This document shows, piece after piece, positions 9,161 to 17,962 of a stretch of DNA of 64,000 bases. The notes below the pieces were generated by a model that made no database searches, had not been told where the DNA came from, and worked only from the letters and a program-made list of their open reading frames with translations. Made by a program: the position numbers and the translations under genes. Each line of letters starts with the position of its first letter. Position 1 is the first letter of the stretch. The stretch is taken from positions 1 to 64,000 of the forward strand of contig JAFEDR010000009.1 in assembly GCA_018241525.1 (NCBI GenBank). Direction: 5' to 3'. The stretch is from Pseudomonadota bacterium. Its GTDB lineage: Bacteria; Pseudomonadota; Gammaproteobacteria; Steroidobacterales; Steroidobacteraceae.

Positions 9161-10345
9161 CTACTGCTTGGCCGCGGCAGCTGGCGGAGGCTGGAATTCG
9201 GGCTGGTCCATCGGCACCCGCACCGGGGTCACGGGCTGTCCGGCGGCGAAGATCTTGCGCGTGCCGTTCACGACGACGAGATCGCCTTCGCTGAGCCCCT
9301 TGGCGATCAGTCGCAGCCCGTCGACCGCCGCTCCGAGCTCGACGTCCTTGCGTAGCGTCGAGTTGTTCGGCCCGATGACGTAGACGTACTTCCGATCCTG
9401 GTCCGTGAGGATGGCCCGCTCGTGCACGAACAGGGATTCCCGGACCTGGCCGCCGACGAGCTGGACCCGAGCGAACAGCCCGGGCGTGAAGACGCGGTCC
9501 TTGTTCGACAGCAGCGCGCGGGCGCGGATCGTGCCGGTCGACGGATCGAGCTGGTTGTCGACGAAGACCATTTCGCCCTGGTGCGGGTAGCCGGCTTCAG
9601 AAGCCAGGCCGACCCGGACCGGGTTGCGGGCATCGCGCGAGCTCGGCCTCGAGCCCTCGCGCGCGAGCGCCTGGTAGCGCAGGTAGGCGCGTTCGTTGCC
9701 CTCGAACGCCACGTAGACGGGGTCGATCGAGACGAGCGTCGAGAGCAGCGTCGACCCGGCGGTCACAAGATTGCCGGGGCGAACCTCGGCCTTGCCGATA
9801 CGACCGTCGATCGGTGCCGTGACTCGGGTGAACGACAGGCTGAGTTCCGCTTGACGCAGCTGGGATGCGGCTGCATCGCGATCCGCCTTCGCCTGCTTGG
9901 CCTCGCCCCGGCGCTGCTCGAGCTCCTCGACCGACGCCGCGCCGACTCCTGCCAGCGTCTCGGTGCGCGACAGCGCGGTGCCGGCTACCTCGACGCGGGT
10001 GTCCGCCCTGGCGAGGTTCGCGCGAGCATTGTCGGCAGCCGCGCGATACTCGCGATCGTCGATCGTGAACAGCAGGTCGCCCTTGTGCACTTCCGCGCCG
10101 TCGCGGAAGTGAACGGCCGCGAGATAACCGGTGGCGCGCGGCCTGAGCTCGATCGATTCGACGGCCTCAATGCGGCCACTGAAGTCGTCCCACTCGGTGA
10201 CCGACTTCTTCACCACCGCCGCGACGTTGACGGTGGGCGGCGGAAAGGCGGGTGGGCCGCCGCCACCGCAGCCGCTAAGACCGATGAGTACGAGCGCGCC
10301 GGCGCCCGCGATGAATCCGAATCGGCTTCGAGCAGCGTGCGTCAT
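9161..10345 (-). CDS. RND periplasmic adaptor (membrane fusion) lipoprotein
   Basis: A 394-residue adaptor that links the RND pump to the outer-membrane channel. An N-terminal signal ends in LSGC (lipobox), so the protein is probably lipid-anchored. Lipoyl, alpha-hairpin and beta-barrel segments follow in the usual order: FSGRIEAVESIELRPRATG, an Ala/Gln-rich hairpin, then VTAPIDGRIGKAEVRPGNLV. I chose the ATG at 10345 because GAGG ends five bases before it; a GTG six bases upstream is the alternative. It is the first gene of the operon. I see no clear promoter or operator in the 1 kb upstream. Confidence 0.94.
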   Translation of the reverse strand: MTHAARSRFGFIAGAGALVLIGLSGCGGGGPPAFPPPTVNVAAVVKKSVTEWDDFSGRIEAVESIELRPRATGYLAAVHFRDGAEVHKGDLLFTIDDREYRAAADNARANLARADTRVEVAGTALSRTETLAGVGAASVEELEQRRGEAKQAKADRDAAASQLRQAELSLSFTRVTAPIDGRIGKAEVRPGNLVTAGSTLLSTLVSIDPVYVAFEGNERAYLRYQALAREGSRPSSRDARNPVRVGLASEAGYPHQGEMVFVDNQLDPSTGTIRARALLSNKDRVFTPGLFARVQLVGGQVRESLFVHERAILTDQDRKYVYVIGPNNSTLRKDVELGAAVDGLRLIAKGLSEGDLVVVNGTRKIFAAGQPVTPVRVPMDQPEFQPPPAAAAKQ

Positions 10346-11317
10346 CGACACCTCGGCCGTGTGCGTGCCCCGGATCTAAGGCACGGAGAAGTGAGTGGAG
10401 GTGACCAGCCTCGGGTCCTGATACCCGGCTGCAGCGTCTGGAGCACTGCGCGTCCTTCGTCGAGCCCCATTCTCATCTTAATGGAACTGGTTGACGCCGT
10501 ATCGGAGACAGCGCGCCGCTGGCCAATGGTTGATCAGGAAGCCATGGCAGGTTTGTCCAAGACAAGGTGCGCCGCCGGCGCGCGTGGGTGGACGGACGGA
10601 CTGCGCGCACGTCGCTGATCGCGCGCGACATCGCTCGGTCCGGGCCGCGGACCGATAGCGACCTGAAATCCGACGGTTACTAAAGGCATCCTGACCTCCC
10701 CATGAATCCTCCGGATACTCGACTTTTGTTTCCCTTGTGCGTGCACAACCAGCCTATTTGCTTATTCGGCATACGCCAGCGGCGGCAGCGGTTGTTTCCC
10801 CGCACCTGGGCTCGCCTCGCTCAGGGCTCGCGTGCGGCTTATCGCTCGGGGCCGGACGCTGGCATCGGCGCGGATGCTCATATAAGAGGAGCGGGTTCTC
10901 CCTGCCCGCAGTGCCATGGCGCGTACCACCGCTGCGCAGCAACGGGGCGGAGAAGCGCGACCGGGACCCGTGAACATCGGCGGGCGCGCGTCGGCGGCCC
11001 TTGCTGTCGAGGTCCGGGCTACGCCACTGTCGACGACGCACTCCGCGCCGCTCACGTCGCCGTTGTCATCGAACAGGGGATAGAGAGTGACGGCCTCGCC
11101 CGTCTGGTCCGAACCGCCTCGGCACTTCCCGCGAGTTCCGCGTTTGAGTCACGCGGCAAAGGCTTGACCCTCGGAACATGGTCTTCCGAGTCGAGACTCC
11201 GATCTGACTCGCGATCACAACGGCGTTCGGCAACGAACGGCGCCGGGGGCCCGGGTGCGGACATGGACCGTCCGCCCCTTCGCGGGGCCAAATCCGAGAT
11301 ACGCACCGGTGTTCCTG
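10346..11317. other. About 1 kb without a supported gene
   Basis: No frame here gives a recognisable protein; the short open frames are compositional. The only clear structure is a perfect palindrome TTGTGC-GT-GCACAA at 10735-10748. A near copy lies at the promoter of the XRE gene 600 bp downstream. The left part must hold the leftward promoter of the RND operon, but I could not place its boxes with confidence. Confidence 0.5.
10735..10748. promoter_or_regulatory. Palindrome matching the XRE operator
   Basis: TTGTGCGTGCACAA is a perfect inverted repeat with six-base arms. It differs from the palindrome at 11332-11345 only in its central bases. It is probably a second binding site of the XRE regulator encoded at 11361. 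No gene obviously starts from it. Confidence 0.45.
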
Positions 11318-11346
11318 TTGACATCTAACCGTTGTGTATGCACAAT
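11318..11346 (+). promoter_or_regulatory. Promoter with overlapping operator for the XRE/membrane-protein pair
   Basis: TTGACA at 11318-11323 is a consensus -35 box. With a 17-bp spacer it is followed by CACAAT at 11341-11346. The inverted repeat TTGTG-TATG-CACAA (11332-11345) covers the spacer end and the -10 box, so a bound protein would block RNA polymerase. The predicted start point is only a few bases before the ATG at 11361, giving a very short leader. Confidence 0.6.
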
Positions 11347-11360
11347 TCTTCGTAGTTCTT

Positions 11361-11624
11361 ATGAACGAAGTAGTTCACAACCGCATTGCCGTTTTCCGAG
11401 CGGAAGGCTCCCTTTCCCGCCGGGAACTCGCCGAGAAGGTCGGGGTGAATCCCCAGACCATCGGGTTCCTGGAGCGAGGCGAATACGCGCCGAGCGTGAC
11501 CTTGGCGCTGCGGCTCGCACGGCTCTTCGGGGTTCCGGTGGAAGCCCTCTTCTCGCTCGAGCCGTTCACGCCGCTCGCGACGCAGCTGGCGCAACTCAAA
11601 CGAAGCGAAGAGGCACCAACATGA
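11361..11624 (+). CDS. Small XRE-family transcriptional regulator
   Basis: An 87-residue protein that is almost entirely an HTH domain: LSRRELAEKVGVNPQTIGFLERGEYAPSVTLALRLARLFGV at about residues 17-57. This is the compact YozG-like type often paired with a small membrane protein. I chose the ATG at 11361 (MNEVVHNRI); an earlier start at 11334 would lie inside the palindromic operator and -10 box. Its TGA overlaps the next ATG (ATGA). It probably represses its own operon through the TTGTG...CACAA palindrome. Confidence 0.85.
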   Translation: MNEVVHNRIAVFRAEGSLSRRELAEKVGVNPQTIGFLERGEYAPSVTLALRLARLFGVPVEALFSLEPFTPLATQLAQLKRSEEAPT

Positions 11625-12091
11625 CGAACCCCCAATTGCCGAGGCCACGCTGGACGGCGGCGACGGAGCGCGCCGCGTCGCTGGTCACTTACGCGGCCTT
11701 CGCGATCGGTACCGCAGCGCCGCTGTTATTGCATCCCTCCCCTGCCGCCGCGAAGTTCTTCGTCGCCCTGCGGGCGACGGGTGTCCTCGGTTGCATCGCG
11801 CTCTTCTTGGTCTCCCGATACTCCCGGCAGGTTCACGCATCAGACCTCGACATCGATGAGCGCGAACGCGCCCAGCGCGCGCAGAGTTACATGCGTGCGT
11901 TCCAGATCCTGATCGGAGCGGTCTTCGTCCTGTTCTTGCTCGTTCTCGCGCTGGACGTCATCCAGCCAGTCGACCGGCGCGATTCCATCCTGGCGGACGT
12001 GCTGGTGTTTCTTGGCGTCGGAGGGTTCGCATTGCCAGCGGCGGTGCTCGCCTGGCAGGACCGCGTCAATTCCGAGATTCTGGAGTCGTAA
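11621..12091 (+). CDS. Four-helix membrane protein of unknown function
   Basis: A 156-residue inner-membrane protein with four predicted helices, at about residues 18-40, 46-66, 93-115 and 124-146. A charged loop (DLDIDERERAQRAQSYMRAF) sits between helices 2 and 3. The ATG overlaps the stop of the XRE gene, so the pair is co-translated. Small XRE regulators paired with this kind of membrane protein occur in many bacteria, but I know of no assigned function. The protein may sense something for, or be controlled by, its regulator. Confidence 0.75.
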   Translation: MTNPQLPRPRWTAATERAASLVTYAAFAIGTAAPLLLHPSPAAAKFFVALRATGVLGCIALFLVSRYSRQVHASDLDIDERERAQRAQSYMRAFQILIGAVFVLFLLVLALDVIQPVDRRDSILADVLVFLGVGGFALPAAVLAWQDRVNSEILES

Positions 12092-12179
12092 TCGTTCGTT
12101 CGACGCCCGAGGGAGGCGACAGCTCTTTGTCGATGGGCGTCGTCGGGAAGCCGCCCGGAACACCGCGGGTGTCCGCCGG

Positions 12180-12197
12180 TGAGCTCCGTGGAGCTCA
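12180..12197. repeat. Perfect 18-bp inverted repeat
   Basis: TGAGCTCC-GT-GGAGCTCA lies about 90 bp after the XRE/membrane-protein pair and before the patatin promoter. There is no T-run after it. It could be the stem of a terminator hairpin or a protein site. I cannot tell which. Confidence 0.5.
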
Positions 12198-12269
12198 GGC
12201 CCGCGCTTCCTCAGGGGACCTCGTAGCCAAGCCGGCGAATCACGCCGCCTGAGGCTCGGCGTCGCAGGG

Positions 12270-12317
12270 TTGACAGCCCGTCGGGGGTTGGTTTATAAAT
12301 GTACTGTACCGTACCGT
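12270..12317 (+). promoter_or_regulatory. Patatin-adc-bdh promoter with TetR-type operator (site 1)
   Basis: TTGACA (12270-12275), an 18-bp spacer and TATAAA (12294-12299) form a strong promoter. Three bases later the 15-bp near-palindrome ACTGTAC-C-GTACCGT (12303-12317) covers the predicted start point. The same motif occurs at four other promoters in this window. Its position is ideal for repression. It also rules out the ATG at 12299, which lies in the -10 box, as the start of the patatin gene. Confidence 0.75.
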
Positions 12318-12337
12318 TTTATCACCGGATCCCCCTC

Positions 12338-13579
12338 ATGGACGCAGCCGCCCCGCACTCATCGCCGCGCCGCCCGACCGCGGAGATCATCGCGCGTGCC
12401 GCGGCCGATCCCGCACCCGCGCGATCGCCTCGCCCGCCGCGGCGGCGCCTCCCGTTCGAGCGTGTCGCGCTGCTGCTCCAGGGCGGCGGCGCTCTCGGCG
12501 CCTACCAGGGTGGCGTGTACGAGGCCCTGTCCGAGGCGGCGCTGGAGCCGGACTGGGTGGCGGGCATCTCGATCGGAGCCATCAATGCCGCGCTCATTGC
12601 CGGCAATGCCCCGGACGCGCGCGTGGCCCGTCTGCGCGAGTTCTGGGAGCGCATCACCCCGGTGATGCCTTCGGACTCACTGGCCCAGCTGGGCCCGATG
12701 TCCTGGATGCGCGGCGATCTGGCGCGCGGGCTGCGCAACCAGTTCAGTGCGGCCGCGGCGATCGTCGGCGGCGTGCGGGGGTTCTTCGAGCCGCGGGTGC
12801 CGGCTGCCTGGTTCCAGGCACCCGGATCGCTTGAGGCCACGAGCTACTACGACACGGCAGGGCTCCGGTCGACGCTCGAGCGGCTGATCGACTTCGACCG
12901 CATCAACTCCGGCGACATGCGCTTCAGCGTCGGCGCGGTCAACGTGACCTCCGGCAACTTCGTGTACTTCGACAACACCACCCACGTCATCCGGCCCGAG
13001 CACGTCATGGCGAGCGGGGCGCTGCCACCCGCGCTCCCCGCTATCGAGATCGACGGCGAGTTCTACTGGGACGGGGGCCTCGTCTCCAACACGCCGCTGC
13101 AGTGGGTGCTCGAGACGGAGCCCCAGCGCGACACGCTGGCCTTCCAGGTCGACCTCTGGAATGCGCGCGGCGCGTTCCCGCGCAGCATGGCCGAGGTCAT
13201 GACCCGGCAGAAGGAGATCCAGTTCTCGAGCCGCACGCGCACCAACTCCGACCGCTTTCGCCACATGCAGATGCTGCGAAATACGCTGGCGAGCCTCCTG
13301 GAGAAGCTGCCGGAGGAGCTGCGCGATTCGCCGGAGATCGAGGTGCTGGCGCCGGTCGCGAGCGCCAAGGCCTACAACATCGTGCAGCTCATCTACCGCG
13401 CCAAGGGGCACGAGGGCGACTCCAAGGACTACGAATTCTCCCGCCTCAGCATGGAGGAACACTGGCGGGCCGGCGCCCAGGACACGGTCCGTACGCTGCG
13501 CCATGCCGAGATCCTCGAGCGTCCCGCCAACCTCGAGGGTGTCCTGACCTTCGACCTCGGGCAGAACGGGCGCGAGTAG
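12338..13579 (+). CDS. Patatin-like phospholipase/esterase with DUF3734 C-terminal domain
   Basis: A 413-residue cytoplasmic serine hydrolase. It shows LLLQGGGALGAYQGGVYEAL (oxyanion loop), GISIG with nucleophile Ser about residue 78, and DGG near residue 245 as the catalytic Asp, so the Ser-Asp dyad is complete. The last 130 residues match the DUF3734 tail of bacterial patatins. The start is the ATG at 12338, after the promoter. It is followed by acetoacetate decarboxylase and 3-hydroxybutyrate dehydrogenase, an order common in proteobacteria. The grouping suggests it releases hydroxybutyrate or acyl groups, perhaps from polyhydroxybutyrate or lipid, for ketone-body metabolism. That substrate is inferred. 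Confidence 0.92.
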   Translation: MDAAAPHSSPRRPTAEIIARAAADPAPARSPRPPRRRLPFERVALLLQGGGALGAYQGGVYEALSEAALEPDWVAGISIGAINAALIAGNAPDARVARLREFWERITPVMPSDSLAQLGPMSWMRGDLARGLRNQFSAAAAIVGGVRGFFEPRVPAAWFQAPGSLEATSYYDTAGLRSTLERLIDFDRINSGDMRFSVGAVNVTSGNFVYFDNTTHVIRPEHVMASGALPPALPAIEIDGEFYWDGGLVSNTPLQWVLETEPQRDTLAFQVDLWNARGAFPRSMAEVMTRQKEIQFSSRTRTNSDRFRHMQMLRNTLASLLEKLPEELRDSPEIEVLAPVASAKAYNIVQLIYRAKGHEGDSKDYEFSRLSMEEHWRAGAQDTVRTLRHAEILERPANLEGVLTFDLGQNGRE

Positions 13580-13633
13580 CGTGCCGGGTGAGACGCCTGG
13601 TACCCCGTATTCCCGCGAATCACGAGATCCCCC

Positions 13634-14371
13634 ATGACCCCCGACGACGTCCGGAACCGAGCCTTTGCAATGCCGCTGTCGGAACCTGCCTATCCGCGCG
13701 GTCCCTACCGCTTCGTCCGTCGCGAATACTTCATCATCTGCTACCGCACCGATCCCGGGCGGCTTCGTGAGCGGGTGCCGGAGCCGCTCGAGATCGAGTC
13801 GCCGCTCGTCAAGTACGAGTTCATCCGCATGCCCGACTCCACGGGCTTCGGCGACTACACCGAGAGCGGCCAGGTCGTCCCGGTATCGTTCCGCAACCGC
13901 CCCGGCCACTACACGCTGGCCATGTATCTCGACGACCATCCGCCGATCGCCGGTGGCCGCGAACTGTGGGGATTTCCCAAGAAGCTCGCCAAGCCCTCCC
14001 TGCGCGCGGAGACCGACACGCTGGTCGGCACCCTCGACTACGGATCGATCCGGGTCGCGACCGGTACCATGGGATACAAGCACCGCGCGGTCGATACCCA
14101 GGCGGTCGCGGCCACGCTCGCCGCGCCCAACTACCTCCTCAAGATCATTCCGCACGTCGACGGCACGCCGCGGATCTGCGAGCTCGTGGAGTACTCGCTT
14201 GAGGATATCACCGTGCACGGCGCCTGGACCGGACCGGCGGCGCTGTCGCTCGTGCCACATGCGCTCGCGCCGGTGGCCAAACTGCCGGTCCTCGAGATCG
14301 TCTCGGCCACGCACATCGTCGCCGACCTGACGCTGGGTCTTGGTCGCGTCGTCCACGACTATCTCGCCTGA
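13634..14371 (+). CDS. adc: Acetoacetate decarboxylase
   Basis: A 245-residue protein of the family that converts acetoacetate to acetone and CO2 through a Schiff base. The signature [12 protein letters not shown] holds the two adjacent lysines (116 and 117), matching the active-site Lys and the neighbour that lowers its pKa in the clostridial enzyme. Length is normal for the family. It follows the patatin gene by 54 bp and precedes bdh by 26 bp. Some family members act on other beta-keto acids, but the 3-hydroxybutyrate dehydrogenase neighbour favours acetoacetate. Confidence 0.93.
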   Translation: MTPDDVRNRAFAMPLSEPAYPRGPYRFVRREYFIICYRTDPGRLRERVPEPLEIESPLVKYEFIRMPDSTGFGDYTESGQVVPVSFRNRPGHYTLAMYLDDHPPIAGGRELWGFPKKLAKPSLRAETDTLVGTLDYGSIRVATGTMGYKHRAVDTQAVAATLAAPNYLLKIIPHVDGTPRICELVEYSLEDITVHGAWTGPAALSLVPHALAPVAKLPVLEIVSATHIVADLTLGLGRVVHDYLA

Positions 14372-14397
14372 ACGGCGGGTCACGGGAGTCCATCATC

Positions 14398-15177
14398 ATG
14401 CTGCTACAGGGTAAGGTTGCACTCATCACCGGCGCCGCGAGCGGCATCGGCAAGCAGATCGCCGCGACGTTCGCGCGCGCCGGAGCGAAGGTCGCCATCG
14501 CCGACCGTGACGCCGACGGCGCGAGCGCCGCGGCGGCCGAGCTCAAGCAGGCGTCGCTGCAGGCCATTGGCATCGGCATGGACGTCACCGACCCGGAGCA
14601 GGTCGATGCCGGCACCAGCGCCGCGGTCCGGACGCTGGGTGGCCTCGACATTCTCGTCAGCAACGCCGGCGTCCAGTTGGTCGCGCCGCTCGAGGACCTG
14701 AGCTATGCGGACTGGCGACGGATGCTGGCGATCCACCTGGATGGCGCGTTCCTGACGACGCAGGCGGCGCTGCGGCACATGTACGCCCATGCCGGCGGCA
14801 GCATCATCTACATGGGCTCGGTGCACTCCAAGGAAGCCTCGCTCCTCAAGGCCCCCTACGTCACGGCCAAGCATGGTCTGATCGGGCTCGCGAAAGTGGT
14901 GGCCAAGGAAGGCGCGAAGCACCGGGTCCGGGCGAACGTCATCTGCCCGGGCTTCGTCCGGACGCCACTGGTCGACAAGCAGATCCCGGAGCAGGCGCGC
15001 ACGCTCGGCATGACGGAAGAACAGGTCGTCCGCAACATCATGCTCAAGGAGACGGTCGACGGGGAGTTCACGACCGTCGAGGACGTCGCGGCGTGCGCGC
15101 TCTTCCTTGCGTCCTTCGGCTCCGCGGCCCTCACTGGCCAGTCGCTGGTCGTCAGCCACGGCTGGTCGATGCAGTAG
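14398..15177 (+). CDS. bdhA: 3-hydroxybutyrate dehydrogenase (short-chain dehydrogenase)
   Basis: A 259-residue NAD-dependent SDR. The cofactor loop TGAASGIG is at residues 11-18, NAG at 89-91, and the catalytic Ser141, Tyr154 and Lys158 are present ([20 protein letters not shown]). The segment [19 protein letters not shown] and the C-terminal [12 protein letters not shown] are characteristic of bacterial D-3-hydroxybutyrate dehydrogenases. It oxidises 3-hydroxybutyrate to acetoacetate, the substrate of the preceding decarboxylase. It is the last gene of the operon. Confidence 0.93.
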   Translation: MLLQGKVALITGAASGIGKQIAATFARAGAKVAIADRDADGASAAAAELKQASLQAIGIGMDVTDPEQVDAGTSAAVRTLGGLDILVSNAGVQLVAPLEDLSYADWRRMLAIHLDGAFLTTQAALRHMYAHAGGSIIYMGSVHSKEASLLKAPYVTAKHGLIGLAKVVAKEGAKHRVRANVICPGFVRTPLVDKQIPEQARTLGMTEEQVVRNIMLKETVDGEFTTVEDVAACALFLASFGSAALTGQSLVVSHGWSMQ

Positions 15178-15305
15178 GCCCGCTCGCCGCGGCCGCCGCC
15201 GAGCGGCACGGCGATCGCCCGGCCATCCGCTCCGGGCGACCGCCGCAAGAACCCGCCACTGCCGAGCAGACAGCGTTCCGGCGAACGTCGTGCCGCGCCG
15301 GAGCG

Positions 15306-15875
15306 CTAGTGCTTCAGGAAGCGCCGGACCCGGAACGCGAGCGTCAGCAGCAGCACCCCGAAGAGCACGGCGTAGCCCGCGATCAGCCACAAGAGCGTCA
15401 GCGCGCCCGCTCCCGGCTGCCACATCATCATGACGCCAAAGGCGACGGACGCGAGGCCCGCGAGCCCGAGCAGCCACTCGCCCTCGATCTCCTTGCGCAG
15501 GCGAATGGCGAGGATGATCTCGATGATGCCTGTCGAGACTGCCCAGATCGCGATGTAGAAGACGAGCGCCAGCGCCGTGATCGCCGGCGCCACGAAGGTG
15601 AGGATGCCGACCCCGATCCCGACGAGCCCCTCGAGCACCACGATCCAGCGGGCCTCGTGGTCGGCCGGACCCGCCATCGCCGTGCCGAGCGCGAGGACGC
15701 CGTCGGCCAGCGAGTAGGCGCCGAACACGAGCACCAGCGAGGCGAGCGAGATCCCGGGCCAGGCCCAGGCGAAGATGCCGAAGGCAATCGCGGCGACGCC
15801 GCGCAGCACCAGCAGCCACCAGCGGCGCGCCAGCGCCGCCGCCAGTCGTTCCTCGATCCGAGCGATGAGATTCAT
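15306..15875 (-). CDS. HdeD-family membrane protein
   Basis: A 189-residue inner-membrane protein with about six helices. It contains the HdeD/DUF308 pattern: RRWWLLVLRGVAAIAFGIFAWAWPGISL and later ADHEARWIVVLEGLVGIGVGILTF. The ATG at 15875 has AGGAG upstream and overlaps the stop of the sensor kinase (ATGA). HdeD is linked to acid resistance at high cell density in E. coli, but homologues elsewhere are mostly uncharacterised. Coupling to a kinase suggests they share one signal response. Confidence 0.85.
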   Translation of the reverse strand: MNLIARIEERLAAALARRWWLLVLRGVAAIAFGIFAWAWPGISLASLVLVFGAYSLADGVLALGTAMAGPADHEARWIVVLEGLVGIGVGILTFVAPAITALALVFYIAIWAVSTGIIEIILAIRLRKEIEGEWLLGLAGLASVAFGVMMMWQPGAGALTLLWLIAGYAVLFGVLLLTLAFRVRRFLKH

Positions 15876-16996
15876 GATTGCTCCTCTTTGAGAGTGACCC
15901 ACCGATCCGATGCCGATCGCCGTTCGTCCGCCGCCGGCAGCGTAGCGCGCACGGCCGTGCCCGCCCCCCGCGCCGACTGGATCTCGAGCGTGCCGCCCAC
16001 CAGAGCGGCGCGCTCGCGCATGCCGAGGAGCCCGAGACCCGTCAGATGCTCCGGGTCGTGGTCCCCGACGTCGAATCCCCGCCCGTCGTCCTCGACGGAC
16101 AGCTTGAGGGCGGCGTCGCTGCGGAGCACCGACACCGTGATGTGAGCCGCGTCGGCATACTTCACGGCGTTCGTCAGTGCCTCCTGGCAGATCCGGAACG
16201 CGCAGATCTCGATGTCCGGCGACAGTCGTCCGACGCCGTCGCCCACCTGGACCCGGATCTCCTTCCCGACGATCGAGCGGATCCTCGCCGCATGCCGACG
16301 CAACGCCTCGCCGAGGCCGAACTCATCCAGTTCCGGCGGGCGCAGGTCCATCACGACGCGCCGCAGATGCTCGAGCACCTGCGCAGTCAGTGCCCGCCAC
16401 GATGCGATCGCCGCGCGCGTGGCCTCCTCGCCCTCCGTCCGGCGTGACATGCTGAGGCTGAGGCCGACGAGCAGCTGACCGACGTCGTCGTGGAGGTCCC
16501 GCGCGAGGCGGGCGCGCTCGGACTCCTGCGCGGCGAGCAGCTCGTGGGACAGCCGCCGCGATTCCGCCATGGCCTGCGACAGGCGCTGCCGGGAGAGCAG
16601 CTCGTCCGTGACGTCGCGCGTCATCACCACGATCGCGTTGATCGCCGGATCCTCGAGAAAGCTGCGCGCCGTCGCCTGCATCGATCGCCACGAGCCGTCC
16701 TTGCGGCGCGCGCGCACCGCGAACGGGCCGGCGGCGCCGGTCGTCAGCACGCGATGGAACGCGGCCTCGGCTGAGGCGAGATCGTCCGGATGGATGAACT
16801 CGCGGTAGTGGCGTCCGCGCAGCTCCTCCGGATCGAACCCCGCGAGCGCCCGGATGGCGCTGGACACCGCCTCGATGCGGCCACTGCGGCCGAGTACCTT
16901 GATGACGTCGAGGCTGTGGTCGGTCAGCAGCAGCAAGCGCCGCGGCAGGCTATCCCCGCCCGCGGGCGTCCCGTCCGTCGATGCCGCCGCGCTCAA
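15872..16996 (-). CDS. PAS-domain sensor histidine kinase (HisKA_3, NarX/DegS type)
   Basis: A 374-residue soluble kinase. A PAS fold spans about residues 25-125. The dimerisation/phospho-acceptor helix is RARLARDLHDDVGQLLVGLSL (about 165), and an HATPase domain follows with EALTNAVKYA, DDGRGFD and GLLGMRERA. It starts from TTG, supported by a purine-rich GGAGAGGAAG just before it. No transmembrane helix is visible, so it probably senses a cytoplasmic cue. No LuxR-type response regulator is adjacent; the partner must lie elsewhere. It is co-transcribed with the HdeD gene. Confidence 0.9.
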   Translation of the reverse strand: MSAAASTDGTPAGGDSLPRRLLLLTDHSLDVIKVLGRSGRIEAVSSAIRALAGFDPEELRGRHYREFIHPDDLASAEAAFHRVLTTGAAGPFAVRARRKDGSWRSMQATARSFLEDPAINAIVVMTRDVTDELLSRQRLSQAMAESRRLSHELLAAQESERARLARDLHDDVGQLLVGLSLSMSRRTEGEEATRAAIASWRALTAQVLEHLRRVVMDLRPPELDEFGLGEALRRHAARIRSIVGKEIRVQVGDGVGRLSPDIEICAFRICQEALTNAVKYADAAHITVSVLRSDAALKLSVEDDGRGFDVGDHDPEHLTGLGLLGMRERAALVGGTLEIQSARGAGTAVRATLPAADERRSASDRWVTLKEEQS

Positions 16997-17244
16997 CTTC
17001 CTCTCCTGCCACCCGGCCCGGTGCGTCCCCGCAGCCCGGGCCTGACAAAGCCGGCGAGCACCGAGGGTACATCCGCGCCGGTCGACGGTGACCCTGCCCT
17101 TCGGTTTTCCCTAGGGTCGCCGTCGCTGCACTGCGGTATCCCGCATGCGCTCACGCCGAATACCCGTCCTCCCGGCCTCGCGGCAGGACGATCGCTGCCG
17201 CGGCACGGTTGCATTCGGGGGAATCCCGGAGGTCCATCGCGCGA

Positions 17245-17883
17245 TCAGTTCCAGTACCACGTGACGCCCGCGCCGCCGAAGGTCATGCCGTCGTTGGGCG
17301 GGTTGAGGCCGGCATTCGAGAAGTGCTGCCCGCGCAGGTTGAACTCCCACTGCTCGTTCCGACCGAAGCGCACCCCGCACTGGATGATCTCGTTGAACTC
17401 GAACTTGCCGCCGAAGTCACGGTTGCCGTTGATCGCGGTCTCCGAGAGGCCGCCGATCCCGAGCCCGAAGTCGGCGAACGGGCGGACGGCGCCGATGCGC
17501 TCGTATTGCCAGCGAAGCACACCCGTGGCGCCCAGGACGCGGACGGTGTGCTGCGGGATGCCGTTCTTGCGGCCGTGGAACTCGCCGACGCCGACGATGC
17601 CGTAGAGCTTGAGCTCGCTCGACGACCAGGTACGAAGCGGTTGCTGCCGATCGAACTGGACCTGCACGCCATACTGCTCGGTGTCCTGGCCATGGGCGAT
17701 CCCGAGGCCGATGCCGTCGCCGCGCGCCACCGCCGGGCAAGCCACCGCGACCAGCACGCTCGTCAGCACCGCGAACCGCAATCGCCGCGCCGATCGGGGG
17801 GTGCCTGTCGGCCGCCGATGGAAGCTCATCGAAAGGGTCGAGCGGTCCTGCCGACCGCGGAGGGGATGCGCTGTGCTAACCAT
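17245..17883 (-). CDS. PagL-like lipid A deacylase / acyloxyacyl hydrolase family protein
   Basis: A 212-residue secreted protein. A signal peptide (RRLRFAVLTSVLVAVACPAVARG) is followed by a small beta-barrel domain. The C-terminal signature is RGQHFSNAGLNPPNDGMTF, with the His-x-Ser pair of PagL, which removes the 3-O-acyl chain of lipid A in the outer membrane. By eye the third catalytic position, Glu in Pseudomonas PagL, is Thr here. The protein ends TWYWN, an aromatic end as in barrels. I chose the ATG at 17883 because AGGAG lies ten bases before it; the ATG at 17829 is the alternative. It lies 79 bp after a patatin lipoprotein gene and is probably in its operon. Confidence 0.75.
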   Translation of the reverse strand: MVSTAHPLRGRQDRSTLSMSFHRRPTGTPRSARRLRFAVLTSVLVAVACPAVARGDGIGLGIAHGQDTEQYGVQVQFDRQQPLRTWSSSELKLYGIVGVGEFHGRKNGIPQHTVRVLGATGVLRWQYERIGAVRPFADFGLGIGGLSETAINGNRDFGGKFEFNEIIQCGVRFGRNEQWEFNLRGQHFSNAGLNPPNDGMTFGGAGVTWYWN

Positions 17884-17962
17884 GTCTTCCAGACTCCTAT
17901 GTGAATTGCGTACGTGGTGATGGGGGTTTCCGGGCCGACCGACGGGTGGGGTCGGCACCGAA

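Noticed and set aside
12299..12337. Upstream ATG as the start of the patatin gene
   Set aside because: It lies in the TATAAA -10 box and before the operator; the ATG at 12338 gives the expected start.
12677..14383. A 568-codon open frame antisense to the patatin and acetoacetate decarboxylase genes
   Set aside because: It spans two genes with clear catalytic motifs on the other strand and has no recognisable domain.
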